DNA of 64,000 nt from NCBI GenBank assembly GCA_002441135.1, contig DJVJ01000041.1:32002-96001 (forward strand), written 5' to 3'. A program made the translations under genes and the position numbers. The stretch is from Caryophanales bacterium UBA6259. Its GTDB lineage: Bacteria > Bacillota > Bacilli > Tepidibacillales > Tepidibacillaceae. The notes below the pieces were generated by a model. That model made no database searches. It saw only the letters and a program-made list of their open reading frames with translations, and had not been told where the DNA came from. Of this stretch, positions 35,106 to 43,299 are shown one piece after another (positions within the stretch are counted from its first letter, which is position 1; each line of letters starts with the position of its first letter).

Positions 35106-35969
35106 GTGCTGAAAGATTTTTTTTATAAAAAAAGAAAATATGCTACTATTCCATCAGAGAAAGCAAAAAAAAATATTCCGGATGGAATGGTTGTAAAATG
35201 TGAAAAGTGTGGAACAATTACTTTTGTGAAAGAACTACAAAAAAATCTAAATGTTTGCCTTCATTGTAGCCACCATCATTCATTATCTGCACCTGAAAGA
35301 TTATTAAGTATATTAGACGATGGACATTTTTTTGAATACGATTCTGACTTGGCCTCTTCTAATCCGCTTGGATTTGAAGGATATTTAGATAAGTTGAAGA
35401 AGGACATGGATAAGACGAATTTGAATGAGGCTGTTGTCGTTGGTGAAGGGACAATTGGTGGTTTTCCAGCTATTGTTGGAGTAATGGATTCGCGTTTCCG
35501 TATGGGGAGTATGGGATCAGTTGTAGGTGAAAAAATAGCAGCAGGAATTGAACGAGCACTTGTAAAAAAATACCCATTTATTTTATTCTCTGCTTCTGGT
35601 GGAGCAAGAATGCAGGAAGGTATTTTAAGCCTTATGCAAATGGCTAAAACAAGTGCTGCTTTAGCAAAATTACATCAAGAAGGTATTTTGTTTATTTCCG
35701 TACTAACTAATCCGACAACTGGCGGAGTTTCTGCAAGCTTTGCTTCCTTAGGGGATATTAATATTGCTGAACCCGGAGCTCTTATTGGCTTTGCAGGACC
35801 AAGAGTTATTGAACAGGTTATTCGCCAAAAGCTTCCAGAAGGATTTCAAACCTCTGAATTTCTTTTGAATCGTGGACAAATTGATATGATTGTTGATCGA
35901 AAAGAAATGAAGTCTACTTTAGAAAAACTATTAGAATTGCATATGGTAAGGGGGAATTATAATGGCTAA
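35106..35969 (+). CDS. accD: Acetyl-CoA carboxylase carboxyltransferase subunit beta
   Basis: A 287-residue subunit transferring carboxyl from biotin to acetyl-CoA. The N-terminal four-cysteine zinc ribbon is visible (CEKC and CLHC, about residues 32-54), followed by the crotonase-like carboxyltransferase core with FSASGGARMQEG, TTGGVSASFA and IGFAGPRVIEQ. It starts with GTG at 35106 behind GAGGTG. Its end overlaps accA by 8 bp, as expected for subunits made in equal amounts. Confidence 0.95.
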   Translation: MLKDFFYKKRKYATIPSEKAKKNIPDGMVVKCEKCGTITFVKELQKNLNVCLHCSHHHSLSAPERLLSILDDGHFFEYDSDLASSNPLGFEGYLDKLKKDMDKTNLNEAVVVGEGTIGGFPAIVGVMDSRFRMGSMGSVVGEKIAAGIERALVKKYPFILFSASGGARMQEGILSLMQMAKTSAALAKLHQEGILFISVLTNPTTGGVSASFASLGDINIAEPGALIGFAGPRVIEQVIRQKLPEGFQTSEFLLNRGQIDMIVDRKEMKSTLEKLLELHMVRGNYNG

Positions 35970-36921
35970 AGAATTACCTTTTGAACGTCCCCTAATGGAG
36001 TTAAGAAAAAAAATCGAAGAGTTAAAGCAATTTACAGAGATAGAAGGTATTGACTTTTCAAAAGAAATTATTGAATTAGAAAGTAAGGCGAAAATTTTAG
36101 AGCAAGAGATATATACTCAATTAACACCTTGGAATAGAACACAAATTGCTAGACATGCAAAACGACCTACCACACTAGAATATATAGAAAATATTTTCAC
36201 AGACTTTATAGAAATGCATGGAGATCGCCTGTATAGTGATGATCATGCAATTGTTGGTGGTATTGCAAAATTTAATGGGGTTCCAGTAACTGTAATCGGA
36301 CACCAAAAAGGTAGGGACACCAAAGAAAATATTTATCGCAATTTTGGAATGCCGCATCCTGAAGGATATCGTAAAGCATTACGTTTAATGCAACAAGCAG
36401 AAAAATTTAATCGACCAATTATTTGTTTTATTGACACTCCAGGTGCTTATCCAGGAATAGGAGCAGAAGAACGAGGTCAAAGTGAAGCAATTGCTAGAAA
36501 TTTAAGGGACATGGCACTGTTTAAAGTACCAATGATTTGCATTGTTACAGGAGAAGGTGGAAGTGGTGGAGCACTTGCTCTTGGGGTTGGAAACCATCTC
36601 TTTATGTTGGAAAATTCAATATTTTCCGTAATTTCTCCGGAAGGTGCAGCTACGATTCTTTGGCGAGATGCAGCAATGGCTGTTACTGCAGCAAATACCA
36701 TGAAAATTACAGCAAATGATTTGCTTGATTTCGGGATTATCGATGGTATAATTCCTGAACCTTTTGGAGGAGCGCATACCGATGTTCTACAGCAAGCTGC
36801 TGATATTAAAAATGTAATTGCTAATTCTCTTCAAGAATTAACAAAATTATCACCTGAGCAACGGATTGAGCAGAGATACCAAAAATATAGAACCATAGGA
36901 GTTTATACATCACTAATTTAA
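35962..36921 (+). CDS. accA: Acetyl-CoA carboxylase carboxyltransferase subunit alpha
   Basis: A 319-residue partner of AccD that binds carboxybiotin. Typical segments are WNRTQIARHAKRPTTLEYI, GDRLYSDDHAIVGGIA, IGHQKGRDTKENIYRNFG, PGAYPGIGAEERGQSEAIA and GEGGSGGALALGVG. Length is as in B. subtilis. ATG at 35962, with GTAAGGGGG upstream inside accD. A terminator follows, ending the gntR/accDA group. Confidence 0.97.
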   Translation: MAKELPFERPLMELRKKIEELKQFTEIEGIDFSKEIIELESKAKILEQEIYTQLTPWNRTQIARHAKRPTTLEYIENIFTDFIEMHGDRLYSDDHAIVGGIAKFNGVPVTVIGHQKGRDTKENIYRNFGMPHPEGYRKALRLMQQAEKFNRPIICFIDTPGAYPGIGAEERGQSEAIARNLRDMALFKVPMICIVTGEGGSGGALALGVGNHLFMLENSIFSVISPEGAATILWRDAAMAVTAANTMKITANDLLDFGIIDGIIPEPFGGAHTDVLQQAADIKNVIANSLQELTKLSPEQRIEQRYQKYRTIGVYTSLI

Positions 36922-36995
36922 CGAAAATAATTCGATGTTTTTTGTATATATAGGCTATATAAGCATAATTGAATTCATGATATACTATGTAAAGG

Positions 36996-37030
36996 GGTAT
37001 CCTAAAAAAATGGATACACTCTTTTTTGTT
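36996..37030 (+). terminator. Rho-independent terminator after accA
   Basis: GTATCC (36997-37002) pairs with GGATAC (37012-37017), followed by CTCTTTTTTG. It is a short stem, placed 75 bp after accA. Confidence 0.65.
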
Positions 37031-37057
37031 TTTTTAGTGGACGCAAAATGTCCCTCA

Positions 37058-37086
37058 TGGACGAATTTGTATGCATATATTACAAT
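37058..37086 (+). promoter_or_regulatory. SigA-type promoter of pfkA-pyk
   Basis: TGGACG (37058-37063) and TACAAT (37081-37086) are 17 bp apart, ending 29 bp before the pfkA start. Confidence 0.5.
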
Positions 37087-37115
37087 AGTAGAAAAACCAT
37101 AATGAGGTGATTTTA

Positions 37116-38075
37116 ATGAAGCGTATTGCTGTTTTAACAAGTGGCGGAGATGCACCAGGAATGAATGCTGCTGTTCGTGCTGTAGTTAGAAAAGGTTTTT
37201 ATCATGATTTAGAGGTTTATGGTATTTATCATGGGTATGATGGTTTAATCAAAGGTGAAATTGCTAAATTGGATTTGGGATCGGTTGGCGATATTATACA
37301 TAGAGGTGGAACTGTTCTTTATACGGCAAGAAGTGATGAATTTAGAACTCCAGAAGGGCAGAAAAAAGCTGTAGACCAGCTTAAAAAGTTTGGAATAGAG
37401 GGTTTGGTAGTTATTGGTGGTGACGGTTCGTTTAGGGGTGCTCAAAAATTGAATCAACATGGGATATTAACCGTAGGTGTTCCTGGGACCATTGATAATG
37501 ATATTCCTGGAACTGATTTTACAATCGGTTTTGATACAGCTATTAATACGGTAATTGGTGCCATTGATAAAATTAGGGACACTGCTACATCTCATGAACG
37601 GACCTATATTATAGAAGTTATGGGGCGTAATGCTGGTGATATTGCTTTATGGTCTGGTTTAGCTGATGGAGCAGAAAGTATTATTATTCCTGAAGCGTTT
37701 TTTCAAATGGATGAAATTATCGAACGTTTAGAAAGAGGCCATAAAAGAGGGAAAAAACATAGTATTATTATTGTGGCTGAAGGCGTTGGAAGCGCAGTAG
37801 AATTCGCAAAAGAAGTAAAAGAGAAAACAGGAATGGAAACTAGGGTGACTGTTTTGGGACACATCCAAAGAGGAGGATCTCCAACCGCATTTGATCGAGT
37901 ATTGGCAAGTAGATTAGGAGCAGAAGCGGTTGATTTACTCTTAAAAAATATGTCTGGAAGAATGGTAGGAATAAAAAATAATCAAATTATTTCTATTGAT
38001 ATTGATGACGCATTAATGCAGAAGCATTCTGTCGATTTATCACTTTATCAATTGGCAAGCATTTTAGCGATTTAG
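37116..38075 (+). CDS. pfkA: 6-phosphofructokinase
   Basis: A 319-residue ATP-dependent enzyme of glycolysis, the same length as the B. subtilis protein. The ATP site is TSGGDAPGMNA, the phosphate loop VIGGDGSFRGA, and the catalytic region GTIDNDIPGTDFTIGFDTA holds the base Asp. The PEP/ADP allosteric-site positions are in the usual place. The ATG at 37116 has GAGGTGATTTTA in front; the upstream ATG at 37107 does not fit. pyk follows 39 bp later. Confidence 0.97.
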   Translation: MKRIAVLTSGGDAPGMNAAVRAVVRKGFYHDLEVYGIYHGYDGLIKGEIAKLDLGSVGDIIHRGGTVLYTARSDEFRTPEGQKKAVDQLKKFGIEGLVVIGGDGSFRGAQKLNQHGILTVGVPGTIDNDIPGTDFTIGFDTAINTVIGAIDKIRDTATSHERTYIIEVMGRNAGDIALWSGLADGAESIIIPEAFFQMDEIIERLERGHKRGKKHSIIIVAEGVGSAVEFAKEVKEKTGMETRVTVLGHIQRGGSPTAFDRVLASRLGAEAVDLLLKNMSGRMVGIKNNQIISIDIDDALMQKHSVDLSLYQLASILAI

Positions 38076-38114
38076 CTATTGGCAATCATAGATATTGAAA
38101 GGTGGAACTACATA

Positions 38115-39866
38115 ATGAGAAAAACAAAAATTGTTTGTACAATAGGACCAGCAAGTGAACAAACAGAGATGCTAAAAAAATTAATTGATTCTGGAATGAA
38201 TGTTGCCCGATTGAACTTTTCCCATGGGGATTATGAGGAACATGGGGGAAGAATCAAAAATATTAGACAAGCATCTAGTGAAACTGAAAAAACAGTAGCA
38301 CTCCTATTAGATACCAAAGGCCCAGAAATACGAACTGGTGTTATTGGTGCTCCTCAAGTAGAACTAAAGGAAGGCGAAAGCTTTATATTAACCACGGAAG
38401 AAATTGTTGGTGACGAACACCGAGTTTCTGTAACATATGAAGGTTTAACAGAGGATGTAAATGTTAATTCTATTATCTTAATTGATGATGGTTTAATTGG
38501 CCTTCAAGTGACTAAAATTCAAGGGAAAGATATAGAGTGCAAAATCCTAAATGGCGGCATTTTAAAAAGCAAAAAAGGGGTTAATGTACCTGGGGTAAGT
38601 ATTAATCTTCCTGGAATTACAGAGAAAGACGCAAATGATATTCGTTTTGCTATTGAAAATAACATGGATTTTATTGCTGCTTCCTTTGTGCGAAAAGCGG
38701 CTGATGTTTTGGAAATTAGAAAAATATTAGAAGAGCATGATGCAGATATTCAGATAATTTCCAAGATAGAAAATCAAGAGGGTGTCGATAATATAGATGA
38801 AATTCTTCAGGTTTCCGATGGAATAATGGTAGCTCGTGGAGATTTAGGTGTAGAAATTCCTGCAGAGGAAGTTCCACTTGTTCAGAAAATGATTATTGAG
38901 AAATGTAATGCAGTTGGTAAACCAGTAATTACTGCAACCCAAATGTTAGATTCAATGCAAAGAAATCCTCGTCCAACAAGAGCAGAAGCAAGTGATGTCG
39001 CTAATGCTATTTTTGATGGCACAGATGCAATAATGTTATCAGGAGAAACAGCAGCCGGTAAATATCCAGTGGAATCTGTTCAAATGATGGCTAAAATAGC
39101 AACGACGACAGAGGCTTCATTGAATTATAAAGAAATCTTTAAAAAACGTAGTTCAGATCGCGAAACAACGGTTACAGATGCGATTAGTCAAGCAGTAGTA
39201 AATACAGTGATAGATATTAATGCGAGTGCTATTTTAACACCAACAGAAAGTGGACAAACTGCAAGATTGGTTTCAAAATATCGTCCAAAGGCACCAATTA
39301 TTGCGATTACAACCCATGAAAAGGTTCTTAGAAAATTAAGTTTGAATTGGGGCGTTTATCCGGTACTTGGTCAGGAAGTAAGAACAACAGATGAGATGTT
39401 GGCTGCTGCAGTAGATCGTGCAATGGATTCAGGCTATATTCATCATGGAGATTTAGTTGTAATTACTGCAGGTGTCCCTGTGGGGAAAGTAGGCACTACT
39501 AATTTAATGAAGGTTCAGCTTGTAGGAGATATTGCTGTTCAAGGGCAAGGAATTGGAAGGAAAGCGATTAGTGGTAAAGTAGTAACTGGTAAAACAGCAA
39601 AGGAAGTAAATGAAAAAATGGTGGATGGTGCAGTAATTGTAACTATCGGTACCGATAAGGATATGATGGCATCCTTTGAAAGGGCAGCAGCAGTAATTAC
39701 AGAAGAGGGAGGCTTAACCTCTCATGCAGCTGTTGTGGGAATTAGTTTGGGAATTCCAGTCATTGTTGGAGCAAAGGATGCAGTAGATACCTTCCAAGAT
39801 GGCATGATTGTAACAGTAGATCCAGAACGTGGTCATGTATACGCGGGTACAAATAAAGTTCTTTAA
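38115..39866 (+). CDS. pyk: Pyruvate kinase with C-terminal PEP-utilising domain
   Basis: A 583-residue enzyme making ATP and pyruvate from PEP. It starts MRKTKIVCTIGPAS; the substrate region has MNVARLNFSHG, LDTKGPEIRTG, and the signature IISKIENQEGVDNIDEI. A PEP-utiliser mobile domain (about 490-580, with EEGGLTSHAAVVG) is appended, as in Bacillus and Geobacillus enzymes. ATG at 38115 behind AAAGGTGG. Co-transcribed with pfkA and ended by a strong terminator. Confidence 0.97.
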   Translation: MRKTKIVCTIGPASEQTEMLKKLIDSGMNVARLNFSHGDYEEHGGRIKNIRQASSETEKTVALLLDTKGPEIRTGVIGAPQVELKEGESFILTTEEIVGDEHRVSVTYEGLTEDVNVNSIILIDDGLIGLQVTKIQGKDIECKILNGGILKSKKGVNVPGVSINLPGITEKDANDIRFAIENNMDFIAASFVRKAADVLEIRKILEEHDADIQIISKIENQEGVDNIDEILQVSDGIMVARGDLGVEIPAEEVPLVQKMIIEKCNAVGKPVITATQMLDSMQRNPRPTRAEASDVANAIFDGTDAIMLSGETAAGKYPVESVQMMAKIATTTEASLNYKEIFKKRSSDRETTVTDAISQAVVNTVIDINASAILTPTESGQTARLVSKYRPKAPIIAITTHEKVLRKLSLNWGVYPVLGQEVRTTDEMLAAAVDRAMDSGYIHHGDLVVITAGVPVGKVGTTNLMKVQLVGDIAVQGQGIGRKAISGKVVTGKTAKEVNEKMVDGAVIVTIGTDKDMMASFERAAAVITEEGGLTSHAAVVGISLGIPVIVGAKDAVDTFQDGMIVTVDPERGHVYAGTNKVL

Positions 39867-39876
39867 TTAATATAAC

Positions 39877-39914
39877 AAAAATAGAAACCGGACTTAGCCG
39901 GTTTCTATTTTTGT
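39877..39914 (+). terminator. Rho-independent terminator after pyk
   Basis: AAAAATAGAAACCGG pairs perfectly with CCGGTTTCTATTTTT over a six-base loop, one of the strongest hairpins in the window. Confidence 0.92.
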
Positions 39915-39980
39915 TTCAGTTTATGGTAATATTATGGTATTAAATTTTTATTTTCAAAATGAGAACATAGGAGGTAAATG

Positions 39981-40424
39981 ATGGACTGGGGCGAAACAAG
40001 AATTAATGTTCGATATCAAGAAACAGATCAAATGGGAGTTGTGTATCATGCAAATTATTTTGTATGGTTTGAAGTTGCAAGAACTGAAATGATGAAGAAA
40101 AATGGCTTTAATTACAGAGAATTAGAGGAAAGAGGAGTTATGTTACCAGTAGTCGATGTCTCTTGTAAATACCATCATCCTTCTAAATATGATGATCACG
40201 TTATCGTAAGGGCGAGAATTAAGGAATATAAAGGCATTAAAATCAATATCGAATATGAAGCTATTAGAGAACAGGATGGCAAGCTACTTGCAACAGGAGA
40301 AACAAAGCATGTCTGGGTAAACAAAGAGTTAAAGCCAGTTCGTTTAGAAAAAATCGCAAATGATTTTCATAATGCCCTTCAAGATTTGATAACCATAGAA
40401 GCGAAGGGGAGATCATATGTTTAG
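39981..40424 (+). CDS. Acyl-CoA thioesterase, YbgC/FadM HotDog family
   Basis: A 147-residue single HotDog domain: VRYQETDQMGVVYHANYFVWFEVARTE carries the YbgC-type catalytic Asp (QETDQMG) and Tyr/His, followed by a HotDog strand run and ETKHVWVN. It would hydrolyse an acyl-CoA thioester. ATG at 39981 is preferred over 39978 because AGGAGG (39969-39974) is then 6 bp away. It overlaps fxsA by 8 bp. The genuine substrate is unknown. Confidence 0.87.
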   Translation: MDWGETRINVRYQETDQMGVVYHANYFVWFEVARTEMMKKNGFNYRELEERGVMLPVVDVSCKYHHPSKYDDHVIVRARIKEYKGIKINIEYEAIREQDGKLLATGETKHVWVNKELKPVRLEKIANDFHNALQDLITIEAKGRSYV

Positions 40425-40812
40425 AATTTTACTAATATTGATGATTGTTATTCCAGCAATTGAAATTTGGGGATTAGTAAAAGCAGCTAGTTTTATTGGT
40501 GCATGGCAAACGGTATTTGCTGTAATTGCTACTGGTGTGATTGGTGCTCATTTAGCGAAACGGGAAGGGCTAAAAACCTGGTTAAAAGCACAAGAAGATT
40601 TAAATCAAATGCAAGTACCTAACCAAGCTATTCTTGATGGGATTAGTATTTTTACTGGAGGTTTACTTTTACTTACTCCAGGATTTTTTACAGATACTAT
40701 TGGTTTACTACTTATTCTTCCGTTTAGTAGGTACTTTCTTCAAAAGTATTTAAAAAAGTGGTTAGAGACAAAATTAAAAAACGGAAATTTTTATTTTTAT
40801 TATAGGAGATAA
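40417..40812 (+). CDS. fxsA: FxsA-family membrane protein
   Basis: A 131-residue protein with an N-terminal segment ILLILMIVIPAIEIWGLVKA, the family GAWQTVFAVIATGVIGAHLAKREGL and a second hydrophobic hairpin LLLLTPGFFTDTIGLLLILP. The tail is basic and aromatic. Named for E. coli FxsA, which modulates phage T7 exclusion; the role in Bacillales is unclear. ATG at 40417 behind AGGGGAG, inside the end of the thioesterase gene. Confidence 0.85.
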   Translation: MFRILLILMIVIPAIEIWGLVKAASFIGAWQTVFAVIATGVIGAHLAKREGLKTWLKAQEDLNQMQVPNQAILDGISIFTGGLLLLTPGFFTDTIGLLLILPFSRYFLQKYLKKWLETKLKNGNFYFYYRR

Positions 40813-40818
40813 CAGCAT

Positions 40819-41295
40819 ATGAACATTCCTCAAGAAATTGTTTTTTTACTTATATTATTGGGCTTAGGTTTAATTAGTAAAAACCAATCGATTATTATTT
40901 CAGTTATTATTCTTCTAGCAATAAGACTTTCTGGTCTTGGAGAAAAGTTATTTCCTGTTATAGATAAACAAGGAGTAAACGTTGGAATTATTATTCTGAT
41001 GATTGCTGTTTTAGTTCCTATCGCAACAGGAAATATTAAATTAAGTGATTTATTACTCTCATTAAAATCGAGCTATGGAATTTTGGCTTTGATTTCTGGA
41101 ATCATCGTTTCCCTTTTAGCAGGATATGGAGTTAACTTATTAGAACAAACTCCTCAAGTCACTATCGCACTTGTTATTGGAACTATTTTTTCTATAATAT
41201 TTTTAAAAGGCATTCCAGTTGGACCGTTGATTGGAGCAGGGGTTGCGATGGTTTTAATTCAAGCTTATCAGTGGATTGACCGTTTCTTTTCTTAA
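40819..41295 (+). CDS. ytwI: DUF441/UPF0756 membrane protein YtwI
   Basis: A 158-residue, almost entirely hydrophobic protein with about four to five segments and the UPF0756 features GLISKNQSIIISVIILLAIRL and GIIVSLLAGYGVNLLE. Six bases after fxsA, so in one operon. It is the same neighbourhood as in B. subtilis, upstream of citZ. Function unknown. Confidence 0.87.
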   Translation: MNIPQEIVFLLILLGLGLISKNQSIIISVIILLAIRLSGLGEKLFPVIDKQGVNVGIIILMIAVLVPIATGNIKLSDLLLSLKSSYGILALISGIIVSLLAGYGVNLLEQTPQVTIALVIGTIFSIIFLKGIPVGPLIGAGVAMVLIQAYQWIDRFFS

Positions 41296-41725
41296 TTTAC
41301 GTAATGAAAATGAATGTTCAAAGGTTAACAATGTTTAGAATTTAGTAAAATTGTTAACTGAAAATCAAATTATAAAATTGTTGTACGAAAATCATTCAAA
41401 ATATTATTTTAAAAGTCTGCCAGCAAAAGTGCAGATTTTTTTTATTGAAAAAAATCATGGTACTAATGAGTTTTTAAGTAATTCTTATAAAGAAGTTCAG
41501 TTAAAATGTCAATATATACAAAAAAATATAATTTTTAAGAAAAATTAGAATAGTAGTTCACAAAATCGTAATAATATATTAAAATAAAGACAAGTAATTG
41601 AATATTCTAAATTACTAAAACAATTAAACAAAAATAATCAATGTACAACTAGAATTCAACAGTTATTTTGAGGGTATGTACACATATCTTCTAAAATATA
41701 AATAAAGAAGGGGAGGGGTATTGTT
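41296..41725 (+). other. AT-rich intergenic region upstream of citrate synthase
   Basis: No convincing gene. A short terminator (stem AAAGTCTGC with GCAGATTTTT) lies at 41411-41442. Further on, TATGT-AC-ACATA (41675-41686) is a small inverted repeat 40 bp before the gene and could be an operator. I saw neither a cre box nor a clear -35/-10 pair. The gene itself has GGGGAGGGG as ribosome site. Confidence 0.6.
41411..41442 (+). terminator. Weak rho-independent terminator after ytwI
   Basis: Stem of about eight pairs including TCTGC/GCAGA, followed by eight T residues, 116 bp downstream of ytwI. Confidence 0.6.
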
Positions 41726-43057
41726 ATGTCAACCTTAAAAAATGTACTTGCTACCAAGATTGACGAGCACAGAAAAAGAACTACAAAATTATTAGTGGAA
41801 CACGGAGATGTCAAAATTGGTGAAGTAACAATTGCACAAGCTATTGGTGGAATGAGGGGAGTAAAAGGTTTAGTAACTGATATTTCTTATCTAGATCCAT
41901 TAGAGGGAATTCGTTTTAGAGGACTTACAATTCAAGAAGTTATGGATGCGCTTCCTAAACCACCGGGTAAGGATTATCCTTATGTTGAAGGATTTTTTCA
42001 CTTCCTATTAACAGGCGAAGTTCCTACACAGGAGCAAGCTGAAGAAATAGTAGAAGATATGAAGAAAAGATCTGAAGTTCCTCAATATGTATTTGATGTT
42101 TTAAGAGCAATGCCAAGAGATACACATCCAATGACAATGTTTTCTCAAGCTATTTTAGCAATGCAAAGAGAGTCAGAATTTGCAAAGGCTTACAGTGAGG
42201 GAAGATTCAACAAATATAACAGCTGGGAATTTATGTATGAAGATGCACTTAACTTAATGGCTAAATTACCAATAGTTGGTGCGTATATCTACAGAATGGT
42301 ATATAAAGATGATAATCATATCGCTCCTGATTTAAGTTTAGATCTTGGTGGTAACTTTGCTCATATGATGGGTATTCCAGCTCCATATGACGAAGTAGCA
42401 AGAATGTATTTCATTCTTCACTCTGATCATGAAAGCGGTAACGTTTCTGCTCATACAACTCATTTAGTTGCATCTGCTTTATCCGATGCGTACTATTCCT
42501 TATCTGCAGGAATCAATGGATTAGCTGGCCCATTACATGGTCTTGCAAACCAAGAGGTACTTGCATGGATTCAAAACTTTATGGAAAAATTAGGCGGGGA
42601 AGTTCCAACTGAAGAGCAATTAAAGAAAGCGGTTTGGGATACATTAAACAGTGGTCAAGTTATTCCAGGTTATGGCCATGCTGTTCTTCGTAAAACAGAC
42701 CCAAGATATACCTCTCAAAGAGAGTACTGCTTAAAGCATTTACCAGATTATCCATTATTTGAACTAGTTAGCAAGCTTTATGATGTTGTTCCTGATATTC
42801 TAAGAGAACATGGTAAAGCAAAGAACCCATGGCCAAACGTGGATGCTCAGTCTGGAGTAATTCAATGGTATTATGGTCTTAAAGAATACGATTTCTATAC
42901 TGTTCTATTCGGAATTGGTAGAGCGTTAGGTGTTCTAGCTAATATCACTTGGGATCGCGCGCTTGGATATCCAATTGAGAGACCAAAATCAGTAACAACT
43001 GATATGTTAGAAGAATATGCAAGAAAAAGTGAAGAATCAAAAGGTGAAACTGCTTAA
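41726..43057 (+). CDS. Citrate synthase of the mitochondrial/eukaryote-like type
   Basis: A 443-residue enzyme joining oxaloacetate and acetyl-CoA, first step of the TCA cycle. It is far longer than the usual Bacillus CitZ (about 370). Diagnostic stretches are those of mitochondrial citrate synthase: RFRGLTIQE, LHSDHESGNVSAHTTHLV, INGLAGPLHGLANQEVL (catalytic His), PGYGHAVLRKTDPRY (second His) and LGYPIERPKSVTTD at the end. The catalytic Asp lies in the late VDAQSGVIQWYYGL region. Position before icd and mdh equals that of citZ, so it replaces citZ in place. Similar eukaryote-like enzymes occur in Geobacter. GGGGAGGGG precedes the ATG. Confidence 0.93.
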   Translation: MSTLKNVLATKIDEHRKRTTKLLVEHGDVKIGEVTIAQAIGGMRGVKGLVTDISYLDPLEGIRFRGLTIQEVMDALPKPPGKDYPYVEGFFHFLLTGEVPTQEQAEEIVEDMKKRSEVPQYVFDVLRAMPRDTHPMTMFSQAILAMQRESEFAKAYSEGRFNKYNSWEFMYEDALNLMAKLPIVGAYIYRMVYKDDNHIAPDLSLDLGGNFAHMMGIPAPYDEVARMYFILHSDHESGNVSAHTTHLVASALSDAYYSLSAGINGLAGPLHGLANQEVLAWIQNFMEKLGGEVPTEEQLKKAVWDTLNSGQVIPGYGHAVLRKTDPRYTSQREYCLKHLPDYPLFELVSKLYDVVPDILREHGKAKNPWPNVDAQSGVIQWYYGLKEYDFYTVLFGIGRALGVLANITWDRALGYPIERPKSVTTDMLEEYARKSEESKGETA

Positions 43058-43098
43058 TAATTAAAACTAAATCTATTGGTTTAGTAAAACGGGAGAAC

Positions 43099-43112
43099 TG
43101 ATAGCGTTTTCA
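43099..43112 (+). promoter_or_regulatory. Candidate catabolite-responsive element (cre)
   Basis: TGATAGCGTTTTCA fits the CcpA consensus TGWNANCGNTNWCA at every position. It lies 42 bp after the citrate synthase stop and 66 bp upstream of the icd -35, where it could block read-through from citrate synthase into icd under glucose. Confidence 0.5.
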
Positions 43113-43177
43113 TCTTATTTGCTGAAAATATCTAACATAAAAAATATATTAAAATTTAAGAAAAAACAAAAAACGTA

Positions 43178-43205
43178 TTGACGTTTTGTAAAATTTTAGT
43201 ACAAA
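43178..43205 (+). promoter_or_regulatory. SigA-type promoter of icd
   Basis: TTGACG (43178-43183) and TACAAA (43200-43205) with 16 bp between them, in an A/T-rich setting, 95 bp before the icd start. Confidence 0.5.
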
Positions 43206-43215
43206 ATAGAATTAG

Positions 43216-43251
43216 ATTTGGGGGTTCGAGAGTTTCCTTGAGCTCCCAAAT
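43216..43251 (+). promoter_or_regulatory. Long 5'-UTR hairpin upstream of icd
   Basis: ATTTGGGGGTTCGAG (43216-43230) can pair with CTTGAGCTCCCAAAT (43237-43251) over 15 positions with a few G-T pairs and a six-base loop. It starts about 10 bp after the predicted promoter, has no T-run, and so looks like a 5' stabilising or regulatory hairpin. Confidence 0.55.
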
Positions 43252-43299
43252 ACATTTCATAAAACATAAAATTTTTAGGGAGAGTAGGAGGTAACCATT

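Noticed and set aside
41351..41548. A 65-codon open frame between ytwI and citrate synthase
   Set aside because: It has no ribosome-binding site, runs through a terminator hairpin with a T-run, and its Asn/Lys-rich composition is what A/T-rich non-coding DNA gives.
41675..41686. TATGTACACATA as a CcpC or other operator of citrate synthase
   Set aside because: It is only a 5-bp inverted repeat in very AT-rich DNA and does not match the CcpC dyad I know (ATAA-N7-TTAT); kept only as a mention in the intergenic entry.
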